Shown in pieces: positions 25,012 through 36,481 of a DNA stretch of 64,000 bases. Below the pieces are notes generated by a model that made no database searches, was not told where the DNA came from, and saw nothing but the letters and a program-made list of their open reading frames with translations. Made by a program: the position numbers and the translations under genes. Source of the DNA: Anisus vortex (taxonomy: Eukaryota > Mollusca > Gastropoda > Planorbidae); the NCBI GenBank assembly GCA_949126835.1, contig OX421509.1:12986420-13050419 (forward strand), in the 5' to 3' direction. How positions within the stretch are numbered: position 1 is the stretch's first letter; the number at the start of each line of letters is the position of its first letter.

Positions 25012-25119
25012 CCCAGCAAGCACACCACGTCGTATCGACGGGGAAAAAACGTGGTTTACACGTTCTTTGGTGGTTTACACGTTTTTTGCCCGTCTATACG
25101 ACGTGGTGTACCCGTTGGG
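25012..25119. mobile_element. 108-bp palindromic element, copy 1
   Basis: Near-perfect inverted repeat running from CCCAGCAAGCACACCACGTC to GACGTGGTGTACCCGTTGGG, arms CACCACGTCGTATCGACGGG. Two related copies lie at 50004 and 50989. It is too short to code for anything. Confidence 0.75.
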
Positions 25120-25921
25120 TTACCAGGTGCTTATCGTCTGGTTCCATTCTGGGCATAGGCCTATCGCTTAGCGACTGGCAATGCGACGGGAGATCCACGA
25201 CGGTATTGACCCCCCCCCCCCACACACACACATATACACACCAAAATGGAGCTAGTATTGGATAACATTGGATTATATCCCCCCCCCCCCCGCCCCCCGG
25301 CTGGGCTTACGTCCGGCGCGGGTTACGTTGCCGTAATTCGATTCACGACATGAGTCTAACGTAACGGTATAATTACAGATCTCGTCTATTCTGTTTGCTG
25401 GTTCCTTAGAGACGGCAGGATGACTGGCTGATCTTGAGGAGAGTGGGGGGGGGGGGGGGAGACGGTCCGAATCCGGGATGGTGGGAGGGAGGGGTATAGT
25501 CTGCGAGAGGTTTGGGGTATTTTAGATATGGGCGATAAAAAAGGAGAACGGGGTAGGGCGAATTCAGATGCTAATTACACCCCGGGGTTGGCGGTGGAAC
25601 TCCCATTGGGAACACCTGTCACCAGACACAGCGTAAGTCAAACTGGACAGTAAAGAAATAAAACAAAGAAGGGCGAGTAGGGAGGAAAAACACGGAGCTG
25701 AGGGGGAGGGACGTGGGGGATAAAAGGGGGGAGGCGTGTGGTAAAGGCCGACTGCCTTGAAGACTGGCTATCGCTTGTGAGACGCCCTCCCCCCCCCCCC
25801 CCCCATCCCTACTGGCGCCACCGCCGACAAAGATCCGGGTTGAAAATGAAGGTAATTTTCGTCTTAGTGTGCCATTATGAATAATGTCCGGGCCTGGGAT
25901 GAGTAAGAACGAGAGAGGGAG

Positions 25922-26030
25922 ATGGTGAGAGGAGAGAGAAAGAGAGACAGAGAGAGAAAGAGGAATAAAGATAGAAAGATAGAGAAAGAAAAAAGAAAAC
26001 TAAAGAGAGAAAGACTGAGGGAGAGGGTAT
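25922..26030. repeat. Purine-rich (GAGA)n low-complexity stretch
   Basis: AGAGAGAAAGAGAG-type sequence giving a spurious Arg/Lys/Glu-rich open frame. Confidence 0.8.
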
Positions 26031-26108
26031 GTACATTTGGTTTTGAAGAAAGAGGAAGCTATAGTCTCATAGCTCGGAGTTTTTGCTTTGTCACTTTATC
26101 TGTTCACG

Positions 26109-26225
26109 GGGACACAGTGGTTGAGCGGCAGCGTGTTCGGGTGGCGTAACAAAAGGTCCTGGGGTTCGAATCCCGGGGAAGGCTAGCATTTGTTCTCCGG
26201 TCTGGAGGCCACCAAGCCCATGGGG
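26109..26225 (+). mobile_element. SINE tRNA-head copy, 5' part
   Basis: GTGGTTGAGCGGCAGCGTGT, GGTTCGAATCCCGGGGAAGG and the following TCTGGAGGCCACC keep A and B boxes in recognisable form; the core and tail are replaced by other sequence after about 26225. Confidence 0.75.
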
Positions 26226-27174
26226 GCGTCGGTGTTATTTTTTTCTTCGGGTGTGTGTGTGTGTGGGGGGGAGAAAGAGGGTAGTGGTCAGTCTGTCTCA
26301 ATGGAGGGAAGCTTGAGTTCCAGTCATTGACTTTCGAGAGGCTTTAATCTGATGATATGCATGGATGGATTTTTTTTTTACCTCAAAGGTGGAGTGAAGG
26401 GTCAGCCAAACCTCCCCTTTCACCCCATATTCGCCCCCCCCCCCCCCCCGGCCACATGAGAACGACTCGACGACGATGTAGAGAGTACTCGTTGTAGACA
26501 GGAGTATGACTCATGCACACACACAAGTATACAAACGCACACACACAAACACACACACCCGCATTCTTTTATCAGTATTCTTGTGTACACCCACAGGCTT
26601 TCGTTCGCATTTTTTTTCTCCCAACCTAGACTGTTCTACCAACGGGTGAGTAGTAGAACGGCTATCTTTATTGTTGGTGGATCTGACGCCACCTAATTGC
26701 TATTTACACGGCATGAAAGAGGAAATCGTTATGGGCCGCTCCATAATGGACGGCTTTTAATGGTCTTCCTGGAGTCTTCCATTTTTGTTTTTGTTCTTCT
26801 ACTGAGCAAAAAAAAATGCGTTTATAGGACTTGGAATGGATGCGTCAGTTTGAGAACAAAGATGACATTGTTGATGAAAATATGCCGCACGGTTTGAAGG
26901 TTGCGAAATTACAGAATTACACGCACAATCTCTTTTTTTTATAAATATTTTTGTCTCTATGTCTTTCTAGCTCATTTGGGTCTCTATATATCTCCTCCTC
27001 TCTCTCTCTCTCTCTCTCTATCTCTCTTTCTCCCTCTCGCTCTGGATTTCTCTGTGTATTTCACTATGTACCTCGCATGTAAAACTCTTTATTTCTCTCG
27101 TTCTTTCTTTCATACTCTTTCTCTTCTGTCTCTCTTTGTTTCTTTATGTCTTTATGTCAGTCTCCGTGATCTTA

Positions 27175-27274
<100 letters not shown>

Positions 27275-27462
27275 GTTTCACTGTCTCTCTTTTTTCTGTC
27301 TCCTTGAATAACGAAATGATAATGAAATGTATTTTCAACATTATTTGTGTGGGGTGTAGGGGGATATAATGACATACATGAAAAATAAAATTAGATTATA
27401 CATAACCATGTAGGCTATAATAAAAAAATAAAGTACACAAGAACGTATAATATAGTATAAAC

Positions 27463-27637
27463 CAGGGATTGGCAACCAACAGAACGCGTGCCATACTTGG
27501 CACGCAGAGCGATTTTCAATAACACTCATCTACAATAAATTGAGAGCTAGAACAGGACGGCATTTAGGCTGTTGGCGCACGCTGAATGAATTAGAAATCC
27601 TACTGCGGTACTGTTATCAAAAGGTTGCCGAGCCCTG
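27463..27637. mobile_element. hAT-type MITE with perfect 8-bp duplication, 175 bp
   Basis: Termini CAGGGATTGGCAACC and GGTTGCCGAGCCCTG, flanked by GTATAAAC at 27455-27462 and 27638-27645. Internal motifs match the 199-215-bp copies elsewhere. A young, well-kept insertion. Confidence 0.92.
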
Positions 27638-27734
27638 GTATAAACTATGATGAAAAGAAATAACAGATACAGATTCTGGCACAAACACAGAATTCTCCCT
27701 ACAGCCTAAATGCGCAGGTCGACCTTAGGTAGAT

Positions 27735-27947
27735 CAGGGGTCTGCAACCTTTTGATAACAGTGTGCCAAAGTAGGATTTCTAATTCATTAATCGTGCCAA
27801 AATGCCTAAAGGTCATCCTGCTTTAGCAGTCAACTTCTTGTACAAGTAGGCCTACTTGATTCGACTTTTTTGGTAGTCTTCCGCATACCATTGAAAATTA
27901 TTATGCGTGCCAAGTCTTTCATGCATGTCTAAGGTTGCCAACCCCTC
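27735..27947. mobile_element. hAT-type MITE (GGTCGGCAACC family), 213 bp
   Basis: Termini CAGGGGTCTGCAACCTTTTG and AAGGTTGCCAACCCCTC. Flanks AGGTAGAT and ATGTAGAT match at 7 of 8. It lies under 100 bp from the previous copy. Confidence 0.88.
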
Positions 27948-28007
27948 ATGTAGATACTTTAAGACCTTTTTTTTTTCCTAAATTGACCAAAAGTGATACA
28001 CAAACCT

Positions 28008-28440
28008 GGTGGTCGGTAAATTTGGCAAGGGTACATTCGGAAGGATAATCTTGGCAAAGGTAAATTTGACAAAGGTAAATACGGCAAAACTCGAAAAAAA
28101 AAAAAGAGAAGCAGTGGTCTTACAGAAAATAGAGCCTTGTCTTGGGTTCGAATCCATACCAGAAATACACATGCGAGGTTACTTTCCCACGTCGATGGGG
28201 GGTCCTAGATCCGATTAGCCGTGGCATCGTGCATCGGACAGAGGCGTTTGTCTTTCACCTCCTCTCCATCCGCCCCTTTCTGTTTGTTAGGCTTTCATGA
28301 TCTATTCGGTATTTTCGGCAAGGCAAATTTGGCAAAGGTAAAGTCGACACAACTAGCAAAGCGGTAAAATTGGCAACAGTAAAATTGGCTAACTTATAAT
28401 ATTAACTGTTTTAATTGAAACTGGTGATAGGATTTGCGAC
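28008..28440 (+). mobile_element. TIR element (AAATTTGGCAA family), interrupted arm
   Basis: GGTAAATTTGGCAAGGG (28016) and four more subrepeats run to 28092. The arm resumes at 28308 with GGTATTTTCGGCAAGGC and reaches the AACTGTTTTAATTGAAACTG interior also seen at 33960. The 215 bp between contain GGGTTCGAATCC, a possible tRNA-like or SINE fragment, of unclear origin. Confidence 0.7.
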
Positions 28441-28594
28441 AAAAAAAAAGGCATCCGGGAATATGTACCTAAAATACTGTTTGTTTTTTAATGTGCTTTT
28501 TTTTTTAATGTTAATGAAATCGTGTCCTTTGTAAACAACAGGGAATGGACACACACAAAAAAAAATTATGTCAAGGCTACATAAAATGAGTTGG

Positions 28595-28863
28595 GGGCAC
28601 GGTAGCCGAGCGGAAGCGCGTTCGGCTTGCGTACCGAAGGTCCTTGGTTCAAATCCTGGTGAAGACTAGGATTTGTTTATCGGGTCTGGAGGGTGTTACT
28701 GAGTCTACCCAGCTCTGATTTATACCTGATATTGGTTGGGGACAAAGTAAAGGCGGCTGGGCATTGTGCTGGCCACACAATCCCCTAGTATGCAATGGCC
28801 ACAGAAACTGATGAACGCTGCTTTACTAGCCCTATGATCAATTTCGCCTGAAGGGTACTTTCC
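28595..28863 (+). mobile_element. tRNA-derived SINE, full length
   Basis: Head GGCACGGTAGCCGAGCGG and GGTTCAAATCC, middle TCTACCCAGCTCTGA, core GACAAAGTAAAGGCGGCTGG and TGTGCTGGCCACACAATC, tail GGCCACAGAAACTGATGAAC to GAAGGGTACTTT. The A/B box spacing and AGCGG favour a tRNA-Leu or tRNA-Ser ancestor. Confidence 0.92.
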
Positions 28864-28918
28864 TCCTTTTTTACAGCCCCTATTCACAACAAAATTTTGG
28901 CTTCGCCCATGGTTCTTA

Positions 28919-29458
28919 TAGAGCGTTTTCAGTGGGCGGAGCTTAATTTTTTTGTGTAAATTTAGTGACGTATTTGTGTAAATATAGAACACACTTGAGG
29001 TACAAACGTAACGTGGTGAAGATGTTCTTCATCATGTTAAATTCACATCTGAATATTGGCTATCCTACTCACAAATTAGGAGGTAAATTCTTCTTCTTCT
29101 TCGCCATTATCATCTCCTAGTGGAGCATAGGCCATCAACAATCTCTTTCCATATCCTCCTGTCTCTGGCTATCTTCTCTAACTCCTTCCAAGTTCTTCCG
29201 ATCACCTGCACATCCTTTTCTACTTCCCTCCGCCAGGTAGGAGGTAAATAGTCGTATATAATCTTCAACGATTTTCAACATTTTACGCCCATTTGATTAT
29301 CTTCCTATCCGACCGGTAAGTGTTGCAATTGAATTGATTTTATTGATATTATAATTAGGCCTAATAATTAATACAGCGGCCATCTTTGTTTGTACACCAC
29401 TACTACGCAAAGTAAACACAAATCACGTGCTTTTTGTCACGTGATTGCAAACGCCCTA
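28919..29458 (+). mobile_element. PIF/Harbinger-like MITE with a LINE inserted
   Basis: Termini TAGAGCGTTTTCAGT and ATTGCAAACGCCCTA, flanked by TTA at 28916-28918 and 29459-29461. The interior matches the other copies except for a LINE insertion at 29091-29237 and a deletion in the right half. Confidence 0.82.
29091..29237 (-). mobile_element. 5'-truncated LINE insertion with 11-bp duplication
   Basis: On the minus strand it reads TWRREVEKDVQVIGRTWKEL, EKIARDRRIWKEIVDGLCS, the C-terminal end of a non-LTR ORF2, then a (GAA)n tail. AGGAGGTAAAT flanks it at 29080-29090 and 29238-29248. Truncation, simple tail and duplication are the marks of target-primed reverse transcription. Confidence 0.88.
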
Positions 29459-29461
29459 TTA

Positions 29462-29971
29462 ATATTAAACATGCTTATGAAATCCCTTCAATAATAATAA
29501 CAAACATTAAGGAAAACAAATACGGCCAATGACGTCATCATTTGTTGTGCTGTTAATTATTTCTCTCTCTCTCGAACAATGCGCACGCTAGACACTTGAC
29601 ATCTGACCTATCACTGTTGACCCTGATGCGTCTCGAACTTTTCTTATATGAGAAGAGGGATGGTGCTGGGGAGGGGGGGGTCGATCGTCCGATAGGGGCG
29701 TAAAAGTAAACTTTAAAGGAGACGGCAAGGAGAGAGAGAGAGAGAGCAATAAGCGCCCCCCGACTCTTAACGGTTCATTGTTTACCACTCAGGGGCGCCA
29801 GTCGTACGGAAGTTTTCATTGATACACTCGGCTCACGGTGTTGTATTTGTAAAAAAAAAAAAGGGGGGGGGGGGGGAGATTAACCGGAACTAGGAAAGGG
29901 GGACCACTCTGCGCATCGAAAGGCAGACGATCGTCACCATTACTCAAAAGTCGTACCGGAACTCCTGATGT

Positions 29972-30005
<34 letters not shown>

Positions 30006-30071
30006 TACAAGAAATTTACATTTTATTAGTAAAAAAAAGAAAAAAGCCGAACGCAATGTCTTATGCTTAGG

Positions 30072-30136
<65 letters not shown>

Positions 30137-31087
30137 AATCTATCTATCTATCTATCTATCTAACTATCTATGTATATAAATAACTTGAAAACACATTATT
30201 TTAATATTTACTTTCGTTAAACATTTTTTTAGACACCTACTGTTTTACTTTTATATCAGGTCGGTAGTGCTACATTTATTTGTTTTGTCCTATGTTTGTA
30301 AAGTTTTAAATTATTATTTAGCTTTATATCCTTTTCAGCCTAGAGAATTATATCCGTGTTCATGGCTGTTTGTTGCTCAATATTGCATGCGCTCTGAGTT
30401 TACATTATGTATGTTGGCAGCGAATTATTATTATAAAAACAAACTACACGCGCCTTTCAACAATCATATAATGGCAGTAGCCTATATTTATTGTCACCAC
30501 TGATTTATCTCTGTCCTCTGTGTGTGTTTTATAGCGTTTTTTTAAATTAAATTGTTACTTTTATCAAATAATTGTTACATTATTTATATGAAATTATCTT
30601 CATTAACAAAGTAATCATTGTCATGTTTAGCCAAATGAGTAAAATGTAAAGTATTTGCTGTCATACTTCCTTTTTTTTTTATAAATATTTATTCTGCAAA
30701 AGTGAACCCCTTGACAGAGCCTCCCATTTTATTCACGGGACACGTGCTGCTCGTCACGTGTGACTCGCGCACAACGACATCCTTGTTGGGAGGAACGCCT
30801 CTCGAAATTCCACGTCGTGTTGACGTCATCAGGCTACGGCGCTCATTATGAGGTCATTGTCAAGTTCCTGAAATACAATCGGGGGATCTTTTCTTGTTTC
30901 TTTTTGGGGTCTTGTAAGATTTTGGGTGGCTCTAGAAATGTTTTTGGGAAATAGGCCGCGGACTCAACTTTAATATGTGCAATAATGTAACGTGCAGTCG
31001 TTTAGATCCAATCATTGCGAATGTTCTGTAGTAAGCCTCAAGCAGGAGTCCTACATCCAAAACCCGGAATCTTTGGCTTCGATAAAT

Positions 31088-31090
<3 letters not shown>
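29462..31090. other. No gene seen; simple repeats
   Basis: A (GA)n at 29729, poly-G at 29862, poly-T of about 33 at 29973, a (TATC)n at 30070-30173, and A/T-rich unique sequence after that. No element or exon recognised. Confidence 0.5.
30070..30173. repeat. (TATC)n microsatellite
   Basis: About 25 units of TATC with two interruptions (TCAATC, TAACTATC). Confidence 0.95.
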
Positions 31091-31290
<200 letters not shown>

Positions 31291-31387
31291 TTACTTAAAT
31301 TCTTTTTGTTTGTTTTATCAAGACAATAAAATGTTTTCTCCGTATCTTTTGTTTACGCAGACGATGCATTCAATGTATGCCTAAATA

Positions 31388-31580
31388 AATAGAACATTCA
31401 TTCAACATTAAGCGTATTAGCCTCCAATGTAAAGTGAACATATATTTCAACATAAAGAGAACATACATCCAATGTAAACAGAACTTTCATTCAACATAAA
31501 GAGAACCTACACCCAATGTGAATAGAACATACATTCAACATAAAGAGAACATACTTTTAACGTAAAGAGAATATAGGCTA
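31388..31580. repeat. Diverged tandem repeat (CATAAAGAGAAC)
   Basis: About nine units of roughly 19-20 bp, alternating TTCAACATAAAGAGAACATAC and CCAATGTAAACAGAAC-like types, so the period is also about 38-40 bp. Confidence 0.8.
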
Positions 31581-31589
31581 CATTTAGAG

Positions 31590-33500
31590 AATTGAGGTAA
31601 TCAAGTACATCTGAATCAGACAAGGAGTCCTGATAATTAGACCGTTGGCGCCAGATATGATTTTATTTTATAAAGTTTCGCCATAGTCTCACTAACGTAC
31701 GTGCGCCACAGTTCACGGGCGCACGACAGTTACCGGGCGCGAGTGCGTGTGTGTGTGTGTCTGGCTCGGGGTTTGAATACGGAGAGAGACTAGCGGAGTC
31801 GTAGAGTTAAACAGAAAAGAAATGGAATTCGATGCCAGTTGCCAGATTGCCTGCCCTCTCGCCAGACCATTTGATAACGCCCGACGCTGGCCAGTTACAT
31901 TACGGCAGTTTTTGGAGCAGACGAGAGTTTCACAACAACCAAAAACACAATTCAAAAAAAATCTGACCTTTAATCGGGGGGGGGGGGGGATAACTGGCCA
32001 AGGAGGCGCCACGATATCGGACTGACCAGTTCTGTTTGGGCGCCGCGGCTCCAATTTTGTAACACCGTCTACTCCGACACATCCATTCCTCCCCCCCCCC
32101 CCCCCCACTACTTCTTTTGCTTCCGATTTTGTATTCTGCCAGTGACTAAAAAAACTGATTTTTATAAGGGAAATAGAAAGTGAGCGGGACGCTATATTAT
32201 ATTAACTAAATACGACATAATCTGCACAATATTACTTCTATTAAGAAGATTATTGCGTTATTAGCTCATCCATGATCCGAGTCTAGTCTAGCATTTTTTA
32301 TTAATGTTTTAAATAATGTTAAGTTACTGGTTTTCCTGGTTTGTCCAGGCAACCCATTCCATGCCCGAATGCCACTCGGGAAGAAAGAGTACTTATGTGC
32401 ATTTGTTCTCGCTACATCCTTATTGGTCTTGAATTACAGGAAACGTAGTTTTTCGCAAATTAGCATTTTTAATTGAATGAGCCTTACCCACCTCTCTCTT
32501 TCCATATCCCATTTCAGCGTGTCGCCGCCCCTTCCTTTCCCAGCCCTGTGTGCATAGGTGTCCCCCCCCCCCCACCTTCCCAAAATCGGCCATAGTTGGT
32601 TTTTCTTTAAATTTTCAACCATCAACTCGGCACCTTATAGCTCCGCAGTCTCGACCGTCTCCCCTCCCCCAATCATGCATGGCGCCATGGTCCTAAACAG
32701 CAGCGGTAACCACTGTTAGTTCAGTACCATCTCACAGTGTAGAGTTTTCATGACCGAAAAAAAAACACAAAACACACATAACCCCAACCAAACAAAATCT
32801 GGTAATTAAATATGTCTGCTGGGGGGACGGGCAGACGGCCGCCACGCGCTGTCTTTTCTGTCTTCCATCGCCCCCCCCCCCTTGCGCCCCTCTCACTGCT
32901 CCATCTTCCTTCCAACACCCCCCCCCCCTCATCCTTAAGCTTGTTCGTGTAAGGTCAATAGCGTACGATGGGATTGACCGGCCATTGGGGACTATATTAT
33001 ACACTTGTTGTTGACAGGAAAAAAACCCATTGGTTTTTCCCCACATAGACCTGTGTTGTTTGCATGCCTTTAAAAAAAATATTAACCCTTACAGTCCCGG
33101 GCGCGTATACAGCGGAACTGAAGGCAGCATAGATAGAAGTAGGTCGGTACTGGAAGGGTTAAAAACAATAACGGCTACATAATAATATGAGTGTAAAATT
33201 CACAAATCTGTTATTCGGTAGATGGCCAAGGTTTTTTTCTCTTGAAATCTTGAGTTGCACGAATCACTTGAATAATAATTCATGTTTGGTCCTTTTTTGT
33301 TTGTCGCGTTTTGTTATTTATTTCAAAGGTTTCATTATAAAACAAACTAAAAAAGGCTTTGAGTATTAATTCCAGAAAGTCTGTGAGTTAAGAAAAGGCT
33401 TTGAGTATTAATTCCAGAAAGTCTGTGAGTTAATTAATTACATAACAGAATATTTGCTCGCGCAGGACATTGTGGGGGAGGGAGGAGAGCAGAGTTTATT
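31590..33500. other. No gene seen; one LINE tail and poly-G/C tracts
   Basis: Contains the antisense LINE 3' end at 32240-32428 (GAAGATTATTGCG, GGTTTTCCTGGTTTGTCCAG, GAATGCCACTCGGGAAGAAA) and C or G runs at 31977, 32091, 32563, 32870 and 32920. A perfect 42-bp tandem duplication lies at 33351-33433. Confidence 0.55.
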
Positions 33501-33660
33501 TGGGCGGGTTGGTGGGGGGGGGGGGGGGTGAAAGTCTGGAATTTAGTTAGTTCCTTGTCCCGCTGGATGGGGGGGGGGGGGGGGGGGGGGGGAGGGGGTG
33601 AAAGTCAGTCTAGTTCCTTGTCCCACTGGATTGGGGGGGGGGGGGGGTTAGGCTACGTAT
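33500..33660. repeat. Tandem repeat with very long poly-G runs
   Basis: Three diverged copies of a unit with GTGAAAGTC and AGTTCCTTGTCCCGCTGGAT followed by G runs of 15, about 23 and 17 bases. Confidence 0.85.
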
Positions 33661-33879
33661 GGGGTTGGGGGGGCGGAATAGTTCTCTGTGGGTGACTTCA
33701 ACTCACTGGGAGAGGGATGGGGGAGAGGGATAAGGGAGAGGGGAGGCGTGCCCCCGTCGTCACGCTGCCAGCTGCCACTGTGAATATAAGAGATGGATGA
33801 ATAGAGAAGGGGTGGTGGGGGGTGAGGAAAGAGGGTGGGGTGGGTGGAGCAAGGTACTCGGGGATGTAAGCTACTATAT

Positions 33880-34114
33880 GGTGCTCGGTGAATTTGGCAT
33901 GGGTAAATTCGGACACGGTATTTTCGGCAAGCCATGAACTTCATTTAGTAGACAATAGTGTAATCATATCATCAGTTTCAATAAAAAACAGTTGATATTA
34001 TTATAAGTTTGCCAATTATACCGCTTTGCTAGTTTTACTGAATTTACCTTTGCCAACAGTACCTTGCCGAAAACACCGATGCCGAATTTACCCTTGCCAA
34101 ATTTACAGTGATTT
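33880..34114. mobile_element. TIR MITE (AAATTTGGCAA family), complete, 235 bp
   Basis: Left arm GGTGCTCGGTGAATTTGGCA and right arm CCCTTGCCAAATTTACAGTG are inverted, with internal GGTAAATTCGG / CCGAATTTACC subrepeats. Flanks CTACTATAT and CTACCCTAT match at 7 of 9, fitting the 9-bp duplication of the larger relative at 16444-17576. Confidence 0.8.
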
Positions 34115-34165
34115 CTACCCTATAGCTCTCTTGTTCGTTTTGATCTTTTGTTTTTTTTCTTCAAG

Positions 34166-35045
34166 GATAAAGAAATGAGAATAAAAGAAACTCAAATGCT
34201 AGCTCACATTAGTTCGGTCCATACTAGAATATGCTATTGCGCACGGTGGCCGAGCGGCAGCGCGCTCGACTGGCGATCCGATGGTTCTGGGTTCAAATCC
34301 TGGTGCAGGCTGGGATTGCTTTTCTCAGGACTTGAGGGTGCCCCTATGTCTAACCAGCTCTGAAGGGTAACTGACACTAGTTGGGGGTAAAGTAAAGACG
34401 GTCGGGCATTGTGCTGGCCACACATCTCCTCGAAAGCCGTGGCTACAGAAACTGCTGAACGCCGCTTCACAAGCTCTATGATTAGTTTAGTCCGAAGGGT
34501 ACTTTACTTATACTAGAATAAGCATCATGTGTATGAGACCCATGAACTAAAGTAAACATTTAGAAATTAGAACAAATTCAGAAAAGATCTACAATTTTCA
34601 TAACTTTCTTTCATAACATAACTAGAGAATATTCCCAAGTAACACCATTAGTCCAATCACTAAACCTAGAAACACCAGAGGACAGAAGGGCGAAGACTAA
34701 GGTAGTAATCATAATAATACATAAGGCATTAAACTCTTATTTAGAAATACAACCTAATAACAACCTGTTGCAATGCTCAGATAAACATAAGGACAACAGC
34801 ACTTGCTTTCCCCTTATGCGAGAACAAATGCATATAGGGCCTAAGTAGGCCTACTCATTCTTTCCGAGTGGCATTCGGGCATGGGATGGGCTATCTGAAC
34901 AAACCAGGGAATCCAGTAACTTAAAATCATTTAAAACATGCAAAGATGCAAGACTAGACTCGACCACCGATGAGCGTAGGACGCAATAATCATATTTAAA
35001 GAAGGAGCGTCTGTAGGCCTAATGTATAAAGATAAGAATGCAAAA
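34166..35045 (+). pseudogene. LINE reverse-transcriptase C-terminal region, split by a SINE
   Basis: Before the SINE: MLAHISSV.., and across the junction LVRSILEYA + SCVWDP. After it: EYSQVTPLVQSLNLETPEDR, RAKTKVVIIIHKALNS and SFFPSGIRAWDGLSEQT. This is the C-terminal domain of CR1/L2- or Jockey-type ORF2, followed by a short 3' UTR ending TCTGTAGGCCTAATGTATAA. Stops and a frameshift are present. Shorter pieces of the same LINE occur at 17870, 32240, 37860, 38355, 48487, 53520 and 59130. Confidence 0.85.
34232..34509 (+). mobile_element. tRNA-derived SINE, full length, with perfect 11-bp duplication
   Basis: Head GCACGGTGGCCGAGCGGCAG and GGTTCAAATCCTGG, core GGGGTAAAGTAAAGACGG and TGTGCTGGCCACAC, tail GAACGCCGCTTCACAAGC to GAAGGGTACTTTACTT. 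ATACTAGAATA is repeated exactly at 34221-34231 and 34510-34520. The insertion point is inside the LINE codons for ILEYA. Confidence 0.95.
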
Positions 35046-35230
35046 AAGACAAGGATGAGCTACTTTTTACACCATCCCTGCCTACCCTTTTTTATTGTAA
35101 AAAAAAAAAAAATCTCGATATATTAGAGCAACTTATTATCGGCGTCGCAAATATAATATTTAAATATTTAAAAATCGAAATCAGCGAAAGAAAAACACTA
35201 AGCACATCAGAAAGTATCTAATAAACAAGC

Positions 35231-35483
35231 ACAAGCAGCTAAACACTGTGCGTACACACACGAACATACTACATCAGAGCTTTAATTTATTGAAGTGGCT
35301 ATTCAGACCCGATAGAATTAGTGATAAATAGTTAGTATCGGTTAGTTTAAATAGGTTAGAGATGGCTTTGTAGAATTTTTGGTAATAGTCAGTATCGGTT
35401 AGGTTATAAGTTATAAATGATAGGGAGAACTCAACTCTGATTGGTTATGTTCGTGTGTGTACGCACAGTATTGAGCTGCTTGT
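35231..35483. mobile_element. MITE with about 36-bp terminal inverted repeats, 253 bp
   Basis: The left end ACAAGCAGCTAAACACTGTG continues CGTACACACACGAACATA. The right end is its inverse with three differences. The centre has two copies of TCGGTTAG-type sequence. No clear target duplication, so the superfamily is open. Confidence 0.8.
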
Positions 35484-35499
35484 TGTAATAATGCCAGAG

Positions 35500-36470
35500 T
35501 TATCTGTTCTTGGCTCGCTCTTGTATTTAACAAAACAACAACTAACATATTTCATTTATTAACAAGTCAAATGTGTGCGCCAGGGGTAGGACAAAGAGAG
35601 ACAAGGGGGGTGGTGATGGAGGAATAGTTGATGTGGGGGAGGAGGGGGGGGAGACTCTAACAGTTCCCAGGGCTTCATGTCGCAGCTCACGCTCCCCCCC
35701 CCCCATCCCAATCCACTGTAATCGATCTAAACCCACCCTCACTGCTCACACGCCCCCTCCTCCCCATCCCGTCGTCGTTTCTTTCCCTTAAGGCTAGACA
35801 GGGCGGCGACGGTCGCCCAGACGAGAGTAGTGAGGCTGAGTCCGACGCCGGAGTAATAGCCACTTGATTCCATCCCTCCCTTCCTTTCCATTTTTTTTTT
35901 CCAGCCCCGACTGTGATGAAAAGATGGCCTACTTCATTCATCTCTCTCTCACCCCCCCCCCCCCCCCCCCGCATCTTCACTGCTTCACCCATTGTACTAC
36001 AGGTCCAGATGGCCGCCAGCGTCCGTAGTTCCCGTTGTCAATTAGCGAGGCTGACGCGAGGGTAGAAAAATATTATAGTTTGAAAAAATACATAAATAAG
36101 GGGGTGTAATAAAGAACATAATAAAAGAAAGAAACCTGAAACAATTGGGGTTATGGTTCGTGGGGAATTTTTAAATATGCCTATATATTAGTCATGGGTC
36201 CGATATATTGATAGCATAAATATTATAATTTTGGTAGGCTACAGCTCTTTGCAAATTTTCTATCTGTTTGCCTTTCTATCTATATTTTTATACATCTATC
36301 TAGCTAACTATATATCGCTCTATCTATCTATTTGTCTGTTTATCTAACTAGGCCTACCTATAAGCTATACCCCCATCCATCTCTCAATCAACCGACGTAT
36401 ATTCATAGTCGGTCCATCCATCCAACTACCCCATCCACACAAGCTTCAACAGGTGCCTCAAAGCCCTTCA
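35500..36470. other. No gene seen; poly-G/C tracts and CTAT-rich repeat
   Basis: G/C runs around 35640-35700 and 35951-35970 create Pro- and Gly-rich spurious frames. A degenerate ATCTATCTA stretch lies at 36240-36350. Confidence 0.5.
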
Positions 36471-36481
36471 AAAACGATTAC

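Noticed and set aside
28595..28680. tRNA gene (A and B box present)
   Set aside because: The tRNA-like head continues into a SINE core and tail; the acceptor stem does not close.
34239..34310. tRNA gene (A and B box present)
   Set aside because: Head of a full-length SINE with an 11-bp target duplication.
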